Positions 1 through 5,480 of a DNA stretch of 5,502 nt are shown here, in pieces; position 1 is the first letter of the stretch; the number at the start of each line of letters is the position of its first letter. Origin of the DNA: an uncultured Ruminococcus sp. (GTDB lineage Bacteria > Bacillota > Clostridia > Oscillospirales > Acutalibacteraceae); the NCBI GenBank assembly GCA_902802975.1, contig CADCOF010000324.1, positions 1-5,502 of the forward strand, in the 5' to 3' direction. The notes below the pieces were generated by a model. It searched no databases, was not told where the DNA came from, and saw only the letters and a list, made by a program, of their open reading frames with translations. The translations under genes were made by a program, and so were the position numbers.

Positions 1-3
1 CAC

Positions 4-29
4 TTTTAAAGCCTCCCCTTTAGGGGAGG
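4..29 (-). terminator. Possible intrinsic terminator of the glg transcript
   Basis: Read on the minus strand, the direction of glgB-glgC-glgD, the 7-bp stem CCTCCCC-TAAA-GGGGAGG is followed by CTTTAAAAG. The stem is strong but the T-run is only three bases and then turns to A, so this is a weak match to a rho-independent terminator. It lies about 350 bases after the glgD stop codon. No better stem plus T-tract was seen between 380 and 30. It may simply be part of the dispersed repeat. Confidence 0.3.
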
Positions 30-75
30 GGGACCGTTGGCAACGGCTCCCAGCCGCCGTAAGGCGGTGGAGGGG
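11..75. repeat. GC-rich three-hairpin dispersed repeat element
   Basis: Three adjacent hairpins can be read directly: CCTCCCC-TTTA-GGGGAGG (12-29), CCGTTG-G-CAACGG (34-46) and CCGCC-GTAA-GGCGG (54-67), followed by GGAGGGGTTC. In + strand RNA the third loop would be a GNRA tetraloop (GUAA). From general knowledge, elements with this look (GCCTCCCC...GGGGAGG...GGAGGGGTTC) are scattered between genes in many gut Clostridia; that link is recognition, not a search result. A minus-strand open frame through it gives a low-complexity proline/arginine/glycine peptide, which I regard as spurious. Confidence 0.6.
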
Positions 76-89
76 TTCATGCTCAGAGC

Positions 90-144
90 TTTTGGCACAG
101 TCTGAATTCGCAATGCGCAATGCGCAATGGAGATTGTGCCAAAA
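90..144. repeat. Inverted pair of the 16-bp motif forming a long hairpin
   Basis: TTTTGGCACAGTCT (90-103) is complementary to AGATTGTGCCAAAA (131-144) over 14 positions with one mismatch (a G-T pair). The 27-base loop holds the three CGCAATG heptamers. No T-run follows on either strand, so it does not look like an intrinsic terminator. The left arm belongs to the full 16-bp motif at 90-105, which is repeated exactly, in inverted orientation, at 5306-5321. Confidence 0.65.
109..129 (+). repeat. Tandem heptamer array (CGCAATG)x3
   Basis: Three perfect, contiguous copies of CGCAATG occupy 109-129. The unit is seven bases, the same period as the TCTCAAN array at 296-365 although the sequence differs. 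Both arrays begin directly after a copy of TTTTGGCACARTCTGA. It is non-coding. Short heptamer arrays between genes are known as STRR sequences in cyanobacteria; the comparison here is by form only. Confidence 0.8.
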
Positions 145-298
145 CTATAACTATTGAAAGATAAAAGTGGAAAGAGGAAATGATTTGTAAACCAAAACAG
201 ATCACGTTGACAGTAGTATTGTAAGTGTAAAAAACTATGATCGTGAGTGAGAATGTACTGCGGGCAAGTAATTCCACTTTCCACTTTTGGCACAATCT
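131..298. repeat. Possible MITE-like segment with 14-bp terminal inverted repeats
   Basis: The segment starts AGATTGTGCCAAAA (131-144) and ends TTTTGGCACAATCT (285-298), a perfect 14-bp inverted pair about 168 bases apart end to end. Inside each end is a second, imperfect complement: AAAAGTGGAAAGAGGAA (163-179) against the reverse of TTCCACTTTCCACTTTT (272-288). The interior is AT-rich and carries no gene. This shape suits a miniature non-autonomous element, but no convincing target-site duplication is visible and the end motif also occurs alone elsewhere, so it could equally be two chance-placed copies of a short repeat. Confidence 0.35.
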
Positions 299-300
299 GA
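285..300 (+). repeat. 16-bp motif copy TTTTGGCACAATCTGA
   Basis: This copy differs from the copy at 90-105 by one base (A for G at position 11). It runs straight into the heptamer array: its last bases TCTGA are the start of the first, degenerate heptamer. Confidence 0.7.
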
Positions 301-365
301 AATCTCAACTCTCAAATCTCAAATCTCAACTCTCAGCTCTCAAAACTCCAAGCTCCGTACTCAAA
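296..365 (+). repeat. Ten-unit heptanucleotide array, consensus TCTCAAN
   Basis: Seventy bases divide without gaps into ten seven-base units. The first is TCTGAAA; the next six are TCTCAAC, TCTCAAA or single-base variants; the last three (345-365) are more worn, e.g. ACTCCAA and ACTCAAA. Reverse-complement arrays of the same unit (GTTGAGA, TTTGAGA) lie at 2811-2845 and 5351-5385. Because 7 bases x 3 = 21, the + strand translation shows a seven-residue pattern that looks like a coiled coil but is a by-product of the DNA repeat. Confidence 0.8.
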
Positions 366-380
366 CCTTTACGCCTACCA

Positions 381-1499
381 TCAGACTACGCTTTTCTTTG
401 AAATGCAAACGGGATATGAGTCAATTCCGCACAGCATTCTGCCGGGTGAAACAACAACGTCCTTATCGCAAACAACATAGTTCAGCGTTGTGTTTTCACC
501 GATAACTCCGTCCTGCATGATAATGCAGTTTGTGATCTTCGCACCCTTTGCAATGTGAACGCCCTTGAAGATGATGCTGTTTTCAACTTCGCCTTCGATA
601 ATGCAGCCCGGGCTTACAAGAGAGTTCTTTACAGAACTGTTGAGTCCGTACTTAGTGGGCATATCATCTCTGACCTTCGTGTATATGGGGTTGCGCATGT
701 TGAAGAGTTCTTCTCTGACTTCGGGCTTGAGCAAATCCATATTTGCCTTGAAATATGACTGAATGCTGTCTATTTCTGCACTGTAACCCTTAACTTCAAA
801 GCCGTAAACACTGCAGCGTTTTACAAGACCCTGAACCAAATCTCTTGAGAAATCGAACTTGCCTCTGCTTACAAAATCCGAAACGATATCAAGCAAAAAG
901 TCCTTTTTAACGATTGCAGTTTTGATCATGCACGCAGCCGAATCAATGTTTCTCGGATTGATAAGAACCTCGTTGACTCTCTGATTCTTGTCAAGTGAGA
1001 AGATAACAGTCTCGCTGCTCGGATTCTTCGACATTGGGCGGTTGCGGTAAAGGAACGTTACATCTGCGTTTGCCTTCAGATGCGCGCTCATTACCTGCTG
1101 ATAGTCCATGTTAACTACAGACATAGAACTGGAGATCAGCACATAATCTTCATATGAATGTTCAATAAAATCTCTGATGGCGTCGATAGTGGTGACAAAT
1201 GAATTATACTTGTCGCCCGTATTCTCGAACGGAGGAAGGAACGTCAAACCGCCTCTTCTTCTGGAGAGGTTCCACGCTTTGCCCGAGCCGATGTGATCCA
1301 TCAGTGAAAGATAATTGTTCTTTGTAACAACGCCGATCTTGCTGATGCCCGAATTTACCATGTTGGAAAGCGAAAAGTCGATGAGTCTGTACTTTGCGCC
1401 AAACGGAATGGAACTGAATGTTCTCTGCGTTGTCAGTTCGGGAATGTAAGAATCCTGGAAGTTTGTAAGGAGCAATCCCAACATATTTCTGCCTGCCAT
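381..1499 (-). CDS. glgD: GlgD, regulatory-type ADP-glucose pyrophosphorylase subunit
   Basis: A 372-residue GlgC paralogue. In Firmicutes GlgD associates with GlgC and raises or tunes its activity rather than catalysing ADP-glucose formation itself. The nucleotidyltransferase fold is clear: PFGAKYRLIDFSLSN (32-46), NSGI (49-52), VNMDY (129-133), YFKANMDLL (249-257), then a left-handed beta-helix type C-terminal region (about 285-345) with short hydrophobic/Gly repeats (IIEGEVENSIIFKGVHI). The catalytic parts are lost: the glycine-rich GGQGSRL loop of GlgC is replaced by TNFQDSYIP (12-20), the GDH metal-binding aspartate by SSS (123-125), and no FEEKP lysine motif is present. The ATG is one base after the glgC TAA and is served by AAAGGGGG (1509-1516) inside the end of glgC, implying translational coupling and a matched subunit ratio. 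It ends with TGA at 383-381. Length fits the family. Confidence 0.95.
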   Translation of the reverse strand: MAGRNMLGLLLTNFQDSYIPELTTQRTFSSIPFGAKYRLIDFSLSNMVNSGISKIGVVTKNNYLSLMDHIGSGKAWNLSRRRGGLTFLPPFENTGDKYNSFVTTIDAIRDFIEHSYEDYVLISSSMSVVNMDYQQVMSAHLKANADVTFLYRNRPMSKNPSSETVIFSLDKNQRVNEVLINPRNIDSAACMIKTAIVKKDFLLDIVSDFVSRGKFDFSRDLVQGLVKRCSVYGFEVKGYSAEIDSIQSYFKANMDLLKPEVREELFNMRNPIYTKVRDDMPTKYGLNSSVKNSLVSPGCIIEGEVENSIIFKGVHIAKGAKITNCIIMQDGVIGENTTLNYVVCDKDVVVSPGRMLCGIDSYPVCISKKSVV

Positions 1500-1500
1500 A

Positions 1501-2715
1501 TTAATTTGCCCCCTTTACATCTGAGTCGATCATTGCTTTCGGTGCAACAACAGCACCGTCGCCGATCGTCAAATTTTCGCCGATAACAGCAATGCCCCAC
1601 TCGTCGCGGTTCTCTACATCCTCGGGCTTAAGTCCTACAACGGCATTCTTTCCGATAACGGAATTTTCCGCAACGATAGCATAGCTCACATGCGCGCCCT
1701 CTTCAACAACAACGCCCGGCATGAGTATCGAGTCTGTGATAACTGCGCCCTCTTTTACGGTAACGCCCTGGAACAGCATTGAGAACTCAAGCGAACCGGC
1801 AACGTTGCAGCCGTCTGCCACCATGGAGTTCTGTATCTCTGCCGTATCGCTTACAAAGTGAGGCGGATACATCGGGTTGCGCGAGTAAATTTTGTTTTTC
1901 TCGTCTGTAAGATCGAGCTTTGTCTTCGGGTCGAGAAGATCCATGTTTGCCTCCCAAAGGCTGTCGATCGTACCAACGTCTTTCCAATAACCCTCAAACG
2001 GATACGCGAACATTCTCTCACCGTTTGCAAGCATTGCGGGGAGTACGTTCTTGCCGAAGTCGTTCGAGCTGTTCGGGTCTGCCGCGTCAAGCATGAGGTA
2101 TTTTCTCAGCTTGTTCCAGCTGAACACATAGATACCCATCGACGCGTTTGTGCTCTTCGGATGAGCCGGCTTCTCTTCAAACTCATAGATCGAACCGTCG
2201 GGATTTGTATTCATGATACCAAATCTGGACGCCTCTTCCATCGGAACGTCGATAACGGCAATAGTGCAGTCTGCATTGTGTTCTTCATGGAAAGAGATCA
2301 TAGCGGCGTAATCCATCTTGTAGATGTGGTCGCCCGAGAGAATGAGTACGTATTCCGGGTCGTATCTTTCGATAAAGTTAATATTCTGATAAATTGCGTT
2401 TGCGGTACCAGAGTACCAATTTGCGCCGTCCTTCTGCTCGTAAGGAGAGAGAATGTGAACGCCTGCGTTATCATTATCAAGGTCCCACGGCTGACCGTTT
2501 CCGAGATAATCGTTGAGTACGAGCGGCTGATACTGAGTCAGCACGCCTACGGCTTCGATACCGGAATTGGTGCAGTTTGAAAGCGGGAAATCAATAATCC
2601 TATACTTTCCTCCAAAAGGAACAGCGGGTTTTGCGACTTTGCGTGTCAATACGCCAAGTCGGCTGCCCTGGCCGCCGGCGAGGAGCATCGCAACGACTTC
2701 CTGTTTTGGTAGCAT
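1501..2715 (-). CDS. glgC: GlgC, glucose-1-phosphate adenylyltransferase
   Basis: Catalyses ATP + glucose-1-phosphate to ADP-glucose + pyrophosphate, the committed and normally allosterically controlled step of cytoplasmic glycogen synthesis. The 404 residues match the usual bacterial length. Visible motifs: glycine-rich nucleotide loop [12 protein letters not shown] (13-24), [19 protein letters not shown] (29-47), NSGI (50-53), [11 protein letters not shown] (126-136, where D129 corresponds to the essential metal-binding Asp of the family), FEEKP (179-183, with K182 the glucose-1-phosphate lysine), SMGIYVF (192-198) and GYWKDVGT (242-249). From about 285 to the end is a beta-helix domain of hexapeptide-like repeats ([30 protein letters not shown]), the region used for oligomer contacts and effector binding. 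All catalytic motifs are intact, in contrast to the adjacent glgD. Start chosen at the ATG 8 bases after GGAGG. It lies 231 bases downstream of glgB and 1 base upstream of glgD. Confidence 0.97.
   Translation of the reverse strand: MLPKQEVVAMLLAGGQGSRLGVLTRKVAKPAVPFGGKYRIIDFPLSNCTNSGIEAVGVLTQYQPLVLNDYLGNGQPWDLDNDNAGVHILSPYEQKDGANWYSGTANAIYQNINFIERYDPEYVLILSGDHIYKMDYAAMISFHEEHNADCTIAVIDVPMEEASRFGIMNTNPDGSIYEFEEKPAHPKSTNASMGIYVFSWNKLRKYLMLDAADPNSSNDFGKNVLPAMLANGERMFAYPFEGYWKDVGTIDSLWEANMDLLDPKTKLDLTDEKNKIYSRNPMYPPHFVSDTAEIQNSMVADGCNVAGSLEFSMLFQGVTVKEGAVITDSILMPGVVVEEGAHVSYAIVAENSVIGKNAVVGLKPEDVENRDEWGIAVIGENLTIGDGAVVAPKAMIDSDVKGAN
1509..1516 (-). promoter_or_regulatory. glgD ribosome binding site within the glgC 3' end
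   Basis: On the minus strand AAAGGGGG lies 9 bases before the glgD ATG and inside the last codons of glgC. The stop-start arrangement (TAA, one base, ATG) means ribosomes finishing glgC can restart on glgD. It supports this start over any later ATG. Confidence 0.75.
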
Positions 2716-2723
2716 AACTAAAT

Positions 2724-2728
2724 CCTCC
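2724..2728 (-). promoter_or_regulatory. glgC ribosome binding site
   Basis: GGAGG on the minus strand, 8 bases before the glgC ATG. This is a strong anti-16S match and fixes the start at 2715. Confidence 0.8.
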
Positions 2729-2733
2729 GTTTC

Positions 2734-2757
2734 GATAAAATTTGTGATAAAATTTGT
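2734..2757 (-). repeat. Perfect tandem 12-mer in the glgC leader
   Basis: On the + strand GATAAAATTTGT occurs twice without a gap (2734-2745 and 2746-2757). On the transcribed strand this is ACAAATTTTATC twice, ending just before the glgC Shine-Dalgarno. It could be a tandem binding site, a translation-enhancing AU-rich leader, or a recent slippage duplication. The repeat itself is certain; the role is not. Confidence 0.6.
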
Positions 2758-2768
2758 TATGATGTTAG

Positions 2769-2797
2769 TCGATATGTTCTTGTAATCAAGATGTCAG
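2769..2797 (-). promoter_or_regulatory. Possible weak internal promoter for glgC-glgD
   Basis: On the minus strand CTGACA (2797-2792, five of six with the -35 consensus), a 17-base spacer, then TATCGA (2774-2769, only three of six with the -10). A small inverted repeat, TCTTG-ATTA-CAAGA (2791-2778), sits in the spacer and could be an operator. The 231-bp gap after glgB makes an internal start reasonable, but the -10 is poor. Confidence 0.25.
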
Positions 2798-2810
2798 ATG
2801 CGGCAGTTAT

Positions 2811-2845
2811 GTCCAGTGTTGAGTTTTGAGAGTTGAGAGTGGAGT
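2811..2845 (-). repeat. Second heptamer array, inverted relative to 296-365
   Basis: Five contiguous seven-base units on the + strand, with the core GTTGAGT, TTTGAGA, GTTGAGA, GTGGAGT and a worn GTCCAGT at the left. GAGTTTTGAGAGTTGAGAGT (2821-2840) matches the reverse complement of 329-348 at 19 of 20 positions. It lies in the glgB-glgC intergenic region, so it would be inside a glgB-glgC-glgD transcript. Confidence 0.75.
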
Positions 2846-2909
2846 TGTTTGTGTAGAACCACATAGCTCAAAACGCCCACTTAACATACCTGCTCAATAT
2901 ATATTAGTT

Positions 2910-2926
2910 GTACGCAGATTGCGCAC
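2910..2926 (-). other. Small hairpin after the glgB stop
   Basis: On the minus strand GTGCGCA-ATC-TGCGTAC forms a 7-bp stem with one G-T wobble and a 3-base loop, 20 bases past the glgB stop codon. It is followed by AACTAATATATATTG, not a T-run, so it is a poor intrinsic terminator. It could be a processing or mRNA-stabilising structure that lowers glgB-to-glgC read-through. Confidence 0.35.
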
Positions 2927-2946
2927 TTCTAAATATCAATAATATA

Positions 2947-4968
2947 TCATTTCTTGTGATTTTTCTTCGATTTCGAAGATTTCTTGCTTTCAGTTTTTTC
3001 GGACTTTGATTTGCCGGATTTTTCTTTGTCTTTATCCTTATCTTTGCCCGATTTTTTTACATTCTTCGGCTTGATCTCTTTTTCCACACAGCGCAGATAC
3101 AGTGCAGACATAGGCGGCAAAACTACGCTGATAGAATCCTCAAGGCCGTGACAAGACTCGTTCACAGATTTGATTTTACTGCCGTTTGTAAATCCGCTGC
3201 CGCCGTACTCTTCCTTGTCTGTCGAGAAAAACTCCTCATATGTTCCGGGGTACGGTACGCCGATTATGTAGTTTTCACGCAGCATCGGCTGAAAATTACA
3301 AATGCAGATGATCTCGTCGCCGTTCAGGGCAATGCGTCTGAACACCAGAACCGACTGCTTGTAGTCGCTGTGGCATATCCACTGGAAACCTTCCCACGAG
3401 GAGTCGATCTCATACAGCGGCGGCGTTTCTTTATACAGGATGTTCATTTCCTTGAAAAACTGCTTGAGCTGACGGTGACGGTCATAATCAAGAACTTCCC
3501 AAGTGAGCTGACTTTCGTAATTCCATTCGTCGAACTGACCGATCTCCGCGCCCATAAAGGTGAGCTTCTTGCCCGGATGCGCCATCATGTACGCGATAAA
3601 AGTACGCACACCCGCAAATTTCAGATCGTAATCTCCCGGCATTTTGTTGATAAGCGAACATTTTCCGTAAACAACTTCGTCATGGCTTATCGGAAGCATA
3701 AAGTTTTCGCTGAACGCATAGATAAGCGAGAATGTGAGGTTGTCATGGTGATACGGGCGATATATAGGGTCAAGTGCAAGATACCTGAACATATCGTTCA
3801 TCCAGCCCATATTCCATTTGTATGAGAAACCCAGACCGCCCATCTCGGTAGAACGCGACACCATCGGAAAAGCGGTGGATTCTTCGGCAATCATTATATT
3901 GCCGGGGAAAAGCTCTTCACACACGGCGTTGAGACGTTTTACAAACTCAATCGCCTCAAGGTTTTCTTTTCCTCCGAAAATATTCGGTTCCCACTCTCCG
4001 TCCGCACGGTCGTAGTCGAGGTAGAGCATAGACGCAACCGCGTCAACGCGAATTCCGTCGATGTGGTACTTCTCCATCCAGAAAACGGCGCTCGAAACCA
4101 AGAAGCTTATAACCTCATAGCGGCTGTAGTTGTAGACAAGAGTACCCCAGCTTTTATGCTCGCCCTTGCGTGTGTCCTCATATTCATAGCAGCAAGTGCC
4201 GTCAAAGCGCGCAAGCCCGTATGAATCCTTCGGAAAATGCGCCGGCACCCAGTCGAGTATAACGCCAAGACCCGCTTTGTGGGCTTTATCGATAAGATAC
4301 ATAAAGTCATGTGGAGTACCATACCGCGATGTCGGGGCATAATAGCCCGTGACCTGATAACCCCATGAGCCGTCATACGGAAATTCCGTCATTGGCATAA
4401 ACTCGATATGCGTGTAGCCCATGTCGGCAACATATGGGATAAGCTCGTCGGCAAGCCGACGGTAACTCAAAAACTCGCCGTTTTCGCCTCTGCGCCATGA
4501 ACCGGCATGAACCTCATACACGTTGACGGGCTCGTCGTAGTGATGGTTCTTCTTTTTGTTTTCAAGCCAATGCTCGTCCTCCCACTCAAAGCCCTCGATA
4601 TCATAAAATTTTGAAGAATTTGCGGGGCGTGTTTCATAGTGAAAAGCATATGGGTCACATTTATAGATTCGTTCACCTGAAGGAGTGTCAATGCAGTATT
4701 TATAATTGGTAAATTCAGTCACTACATTCGGAACAAAGCACTCCCAAACACCCGCGTCGCTGATCTTACCCATATTGTTAGCTTCCGGGTTCCAATAATT
4801 GAAATCGCCTACAACTGACACTCCGGCAGCACCGGGTGCCCAAACGCGAAATACAACGCCGAGCTGACCGAACATAAACGAGCGGTGCGCGCCGAGGAGA
4901 TCAAACGCACGGTGAGATGTACCCGCATGAAAATCATTCAGCAGGTCGCTGACGATCTTGTCCAACAT
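2947..4968 (-). CDS. glgB: GlgB, 1,4-alpha-glucan branching enzyme (GH13), with lysine-rich tail
   Basis: Cuts alpha-1,4 glucan chains and re-attaches the piece by an alpha-1,6 bond, giving branched glycogen in the cytoplasm. The 673 residues show an N-terminal CBM48-type domain (about 30-115; VFRVWAPGAAGVSVVGDFNYW at 39-59), a GH13 TIM barrel (about 150-520) and a C-terminal beta domain (about 530-627). GH13 regions are intact: DWVPAHF (239-245), GIRVDAVAS (305-313, nucleophile D309), AEEST (361-365, acid/base probably E362) and ISHDEVVYGK (427-436, H429 and D430). There is no extra N1 domain of the kind found in the 728-residue E. coli enzyme. Unusual is the end: residues 633-673 are almost only Lys, Ser, Asp, Glu and Asn, with 19 lysines in 41 residues, after the domain ends near ALYLRCVEKE. 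The ATG is supported by AAAGGAG 9 bases upstream. It is first gene of the cluster. Confidence 0.97.
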   Translation of the reverse strand: MLDKIVSDLLNDFHAGTSHRAFDLLGAHRSFMFGQLGVVFRVWAPGAAGVSVVGDFNYWNPEANNMGKISDAGVWECFVPNVVTEFTNYKYCIDTPSGERIYKCDPYAFHYETRPANSSKFYDIEGFEWEDEHWLENKKKNHHYDEPVNVYEVHAGSWRRGENGEFLSYRRLADELIPYVADMGYTHIEFMPMTEFPYDGSWGYQVTGYYAPTSRYGTPHDFMYLIDKAHKAGLGVILDWVPAHFPKDSYGLARFDGTCCYEYEDTRKGEHKSWGTLVYNYSRYEVISFLVSSAVFWMEKYHIDGIRVDAVASMLYLDYDRADGEWEPNIFGGKENLEAIEFVKRLNAVCEELFPGNIMIAEESTAFPMVSRSTEMGGLGFSYKWNMGWMNDMFRYLALDPIYRPYHHDNLTFSLIYAFSENFMLPISHDEVVYGKCSLINKMPGDYDLKFAGVRTFIAYMMAHPGKKLTFMGAEIGQFDEWNYESQLTWEVLDYDRHRQLKQFFKEMNILYKETPPLYEIDSSWEGFQWICHSDYKQSVLVFRRIALNGDEIICICNFQPMLRENYIIGVPYPGTYEEFFSTDKEEYGGSGFTNGSKIKSVNESCHGLEDSISVVLPPMSALYLRCVEKEIKPKNVKKSGKDKDKDKEKSGKSKSEKTESKKSSKSKKNHKK

Positions 4969-5096
4969 AAATGCACACTCCTTTCCATTGTTATACCGGG
5001 ATATACACCGATATATACCGAAACATTAATATGACATATTTATTTAAGGAAATACACAATCATGAGGCAGCACTTTTTCGAGTTAATAAATGTACC
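4969..5096 (-). promoter_or_regulatory. glgB 5' leader with Shine-Dalgarno and 10-bp-period repeats
   Basis: From the inferred start point near 5096 to the ATG the leader is about 128 bases. AAAGGAG (4984-4978) lies 9 bases before the glgB ATG. On the + strand ATATACACCG (5001-5010) and ATATATACCG (5011-5020) are adjacent near-identical 10-mers, with a third related TTATACCG at 4991-4998. Three similar half-sites at about one helical turn could be an operator. I recognise no known riboswitch or leader family. No gene is present. Confidence 0.5.
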
Positions 5097-5102
5097 CTTT
5101 AT

Positions 5103-5131
5103 ATAATATCAAATATGGAAACATTTTTCAA
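5103..5131 (-). promoter_or_regulatory. glgB promoter, sigma-A type with extended -10
   Basis: On the minus strand TTGAAA (5131-5126, five of six with TTGACA), a spacer of exactly 17 bases, and TATTAT (5108-5103, five of six with TATAAT). The -10 is preceded by TGA, giving an extended -10 (TGN). Surroundings are very AT-rich, as in clostridial promoters. A start near 5096 is inferred. It is the best promoter in the window and points at glgB, so probably drives the whole cluster. Confidence 0.7.
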
Positions 5132-5305
5132 GCTATTTTACACAAATTTAACGAAAATATCTCAAATTTATTTTGACATTATTTGCGATATTCATAAAAC
5201 ACCATCAACGGTAATGTTGTCGTGATGATTTTTACTAAAAATTTTCAGGTTTGTTTGTGTATTTTGCCACATGCCTATATTTTGATCTGATACACAATTC
5301 GTAAA

Positions 5306-5321
5306 TCAGACTGTGCCAAAA
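5306..5321 (-). repeat. 16-bp motif copy, inverted
   Basis: TCAGACTGTGCCAAAA is the exact reverse complement of TTTTGGCACAGTCTGA at 90-105, over 5 kb away at the other end of the glg cluster. The cluster is therefore bracketed by inverted copies of this motif. Confidence 0.75.
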
Positions 5322-5350
5322 GCCGTAAATTGGAACTAACGACTATAAGT

Positions 5351-5385
5351 GTGGAGATTTGAGAGTCAAAAGTTGAGAGTTGGAT
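5351..5385 (-). repeat. Third heptamer array
   Basis: Five contiguous seven-base units: GTGGAGA, TTTGAGA, a worn GTCAAAA, GTTGAGA and GTTGGAT. It has the same orientation as the array at 2811-2845 and the opposite one to 296-365. GAGATTTGAGAGT (5355-5367) also occurs in the reverse complement of the 296-365 array. Confidence 0.65.
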
Positions 5386-5480
5386 GTACAACAAATTTTA
5401 TAGTTGTAAAAAAAGTTCTACCTGAGCGGTTGGAATAAACGAACTCTAAAGGAACATTGATATTCAAAAGTCGGATAGAG

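Larger units (their letters stand above)
1..380. other. Gene-free region downstream of glgD, built of small repeats
   Basis: No credible gene lies in this 380-base stretch. Open frames here are short, lack ribosome binding sites and run through repeat DNA. From left to right it holds a GC-rich three-hairpin element (11-75), a 16-bp motif followed at once by three CGCAATG heptamers (90-129), an inverted copy of the motif (131-144), an AT-rich core (145-284), a third motif copy (285-300) and a ten-unit heptamer array (296-365) that stops 15 bases from the glgD stop codon. It is the 3' flank of the glg transcript, so any of these structures would appear in the tail of the mRNA. Repeat identity is read directly; function is unknown. 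Confidence 0.75.

Noticed and set aside
91..111. TTGGCACAGTCTGAATTCGCA as a sigma-54 promoter
   Set aside because: The TGGCAC looks like a -24 box, but GG to GC spacing is 14 rather than 10 bases, and the motif recurs in both orientations as a repeat.
6..308. 100-codon minus-strand frame downstream of glgD
   Set aside because: It translates the repeats (16-bp motif, CGCAATG array, triple hairpin). The peptide ends in the Pro/Arg/Gly string typical of dispersed hairpin repeats and there is no ribosome binding site.
1..365. CRISPR array
   Set aside because: Repeats are 7 bases and contiguous, with no spacers of uniform length and no cas genes.
287..505. 72-codon + strand frame with a coiled-coil-like heptad pattern (SQISTLK-SQISTLS)
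   Set aside because: The seven-residue pattern follows from a 7-base DNA repeat (three units = 21 bases = 7 codons). The frame starts at TTG with no ribosome binding site and runs into antisense glgD.
1858..2580. 240-codon open frame on the + strand opposite glgC
   Set aside because: It lies wholly antisense to the well-conserved glgC, is rich in Val/Arg/Cys/Ile typical of antisense shadows, and shows no recognisable domain or ribosome binding site.
2577..2595. TTTGAAAGCGGGAAATCA as a catabolite (cre-like) site
   Set aside because: Only half matches the palindromic consensus, and it encodes the conserved DFPLSN of GlgC; the paralogous spot in glgD looks similar for the same coding reason.
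3148..3825. 225-codon open frame on the + strand opposite glgB
   Set aside because: Antisense to the conserved catalytic and C-terminal parts of glgB; composition and lack of motifs mark it as a shadow.
5173..5201. TTGACA on the + strand as a promoter reading right
   Set aside because: A perfect -35, but at 16-18 bases there is no acceptable -10 (best nearby is CATAAA at 14 bases), and no gene follows within the window.
4971..5225. 84-codon + strand frame across the glgB leader and promoter
   Set aside because: No Shine-Dalgarno before its ATG, AT-driven Ile/Tyr/Asn/Thr composition, and it overlaps the glgB promoter and leader.
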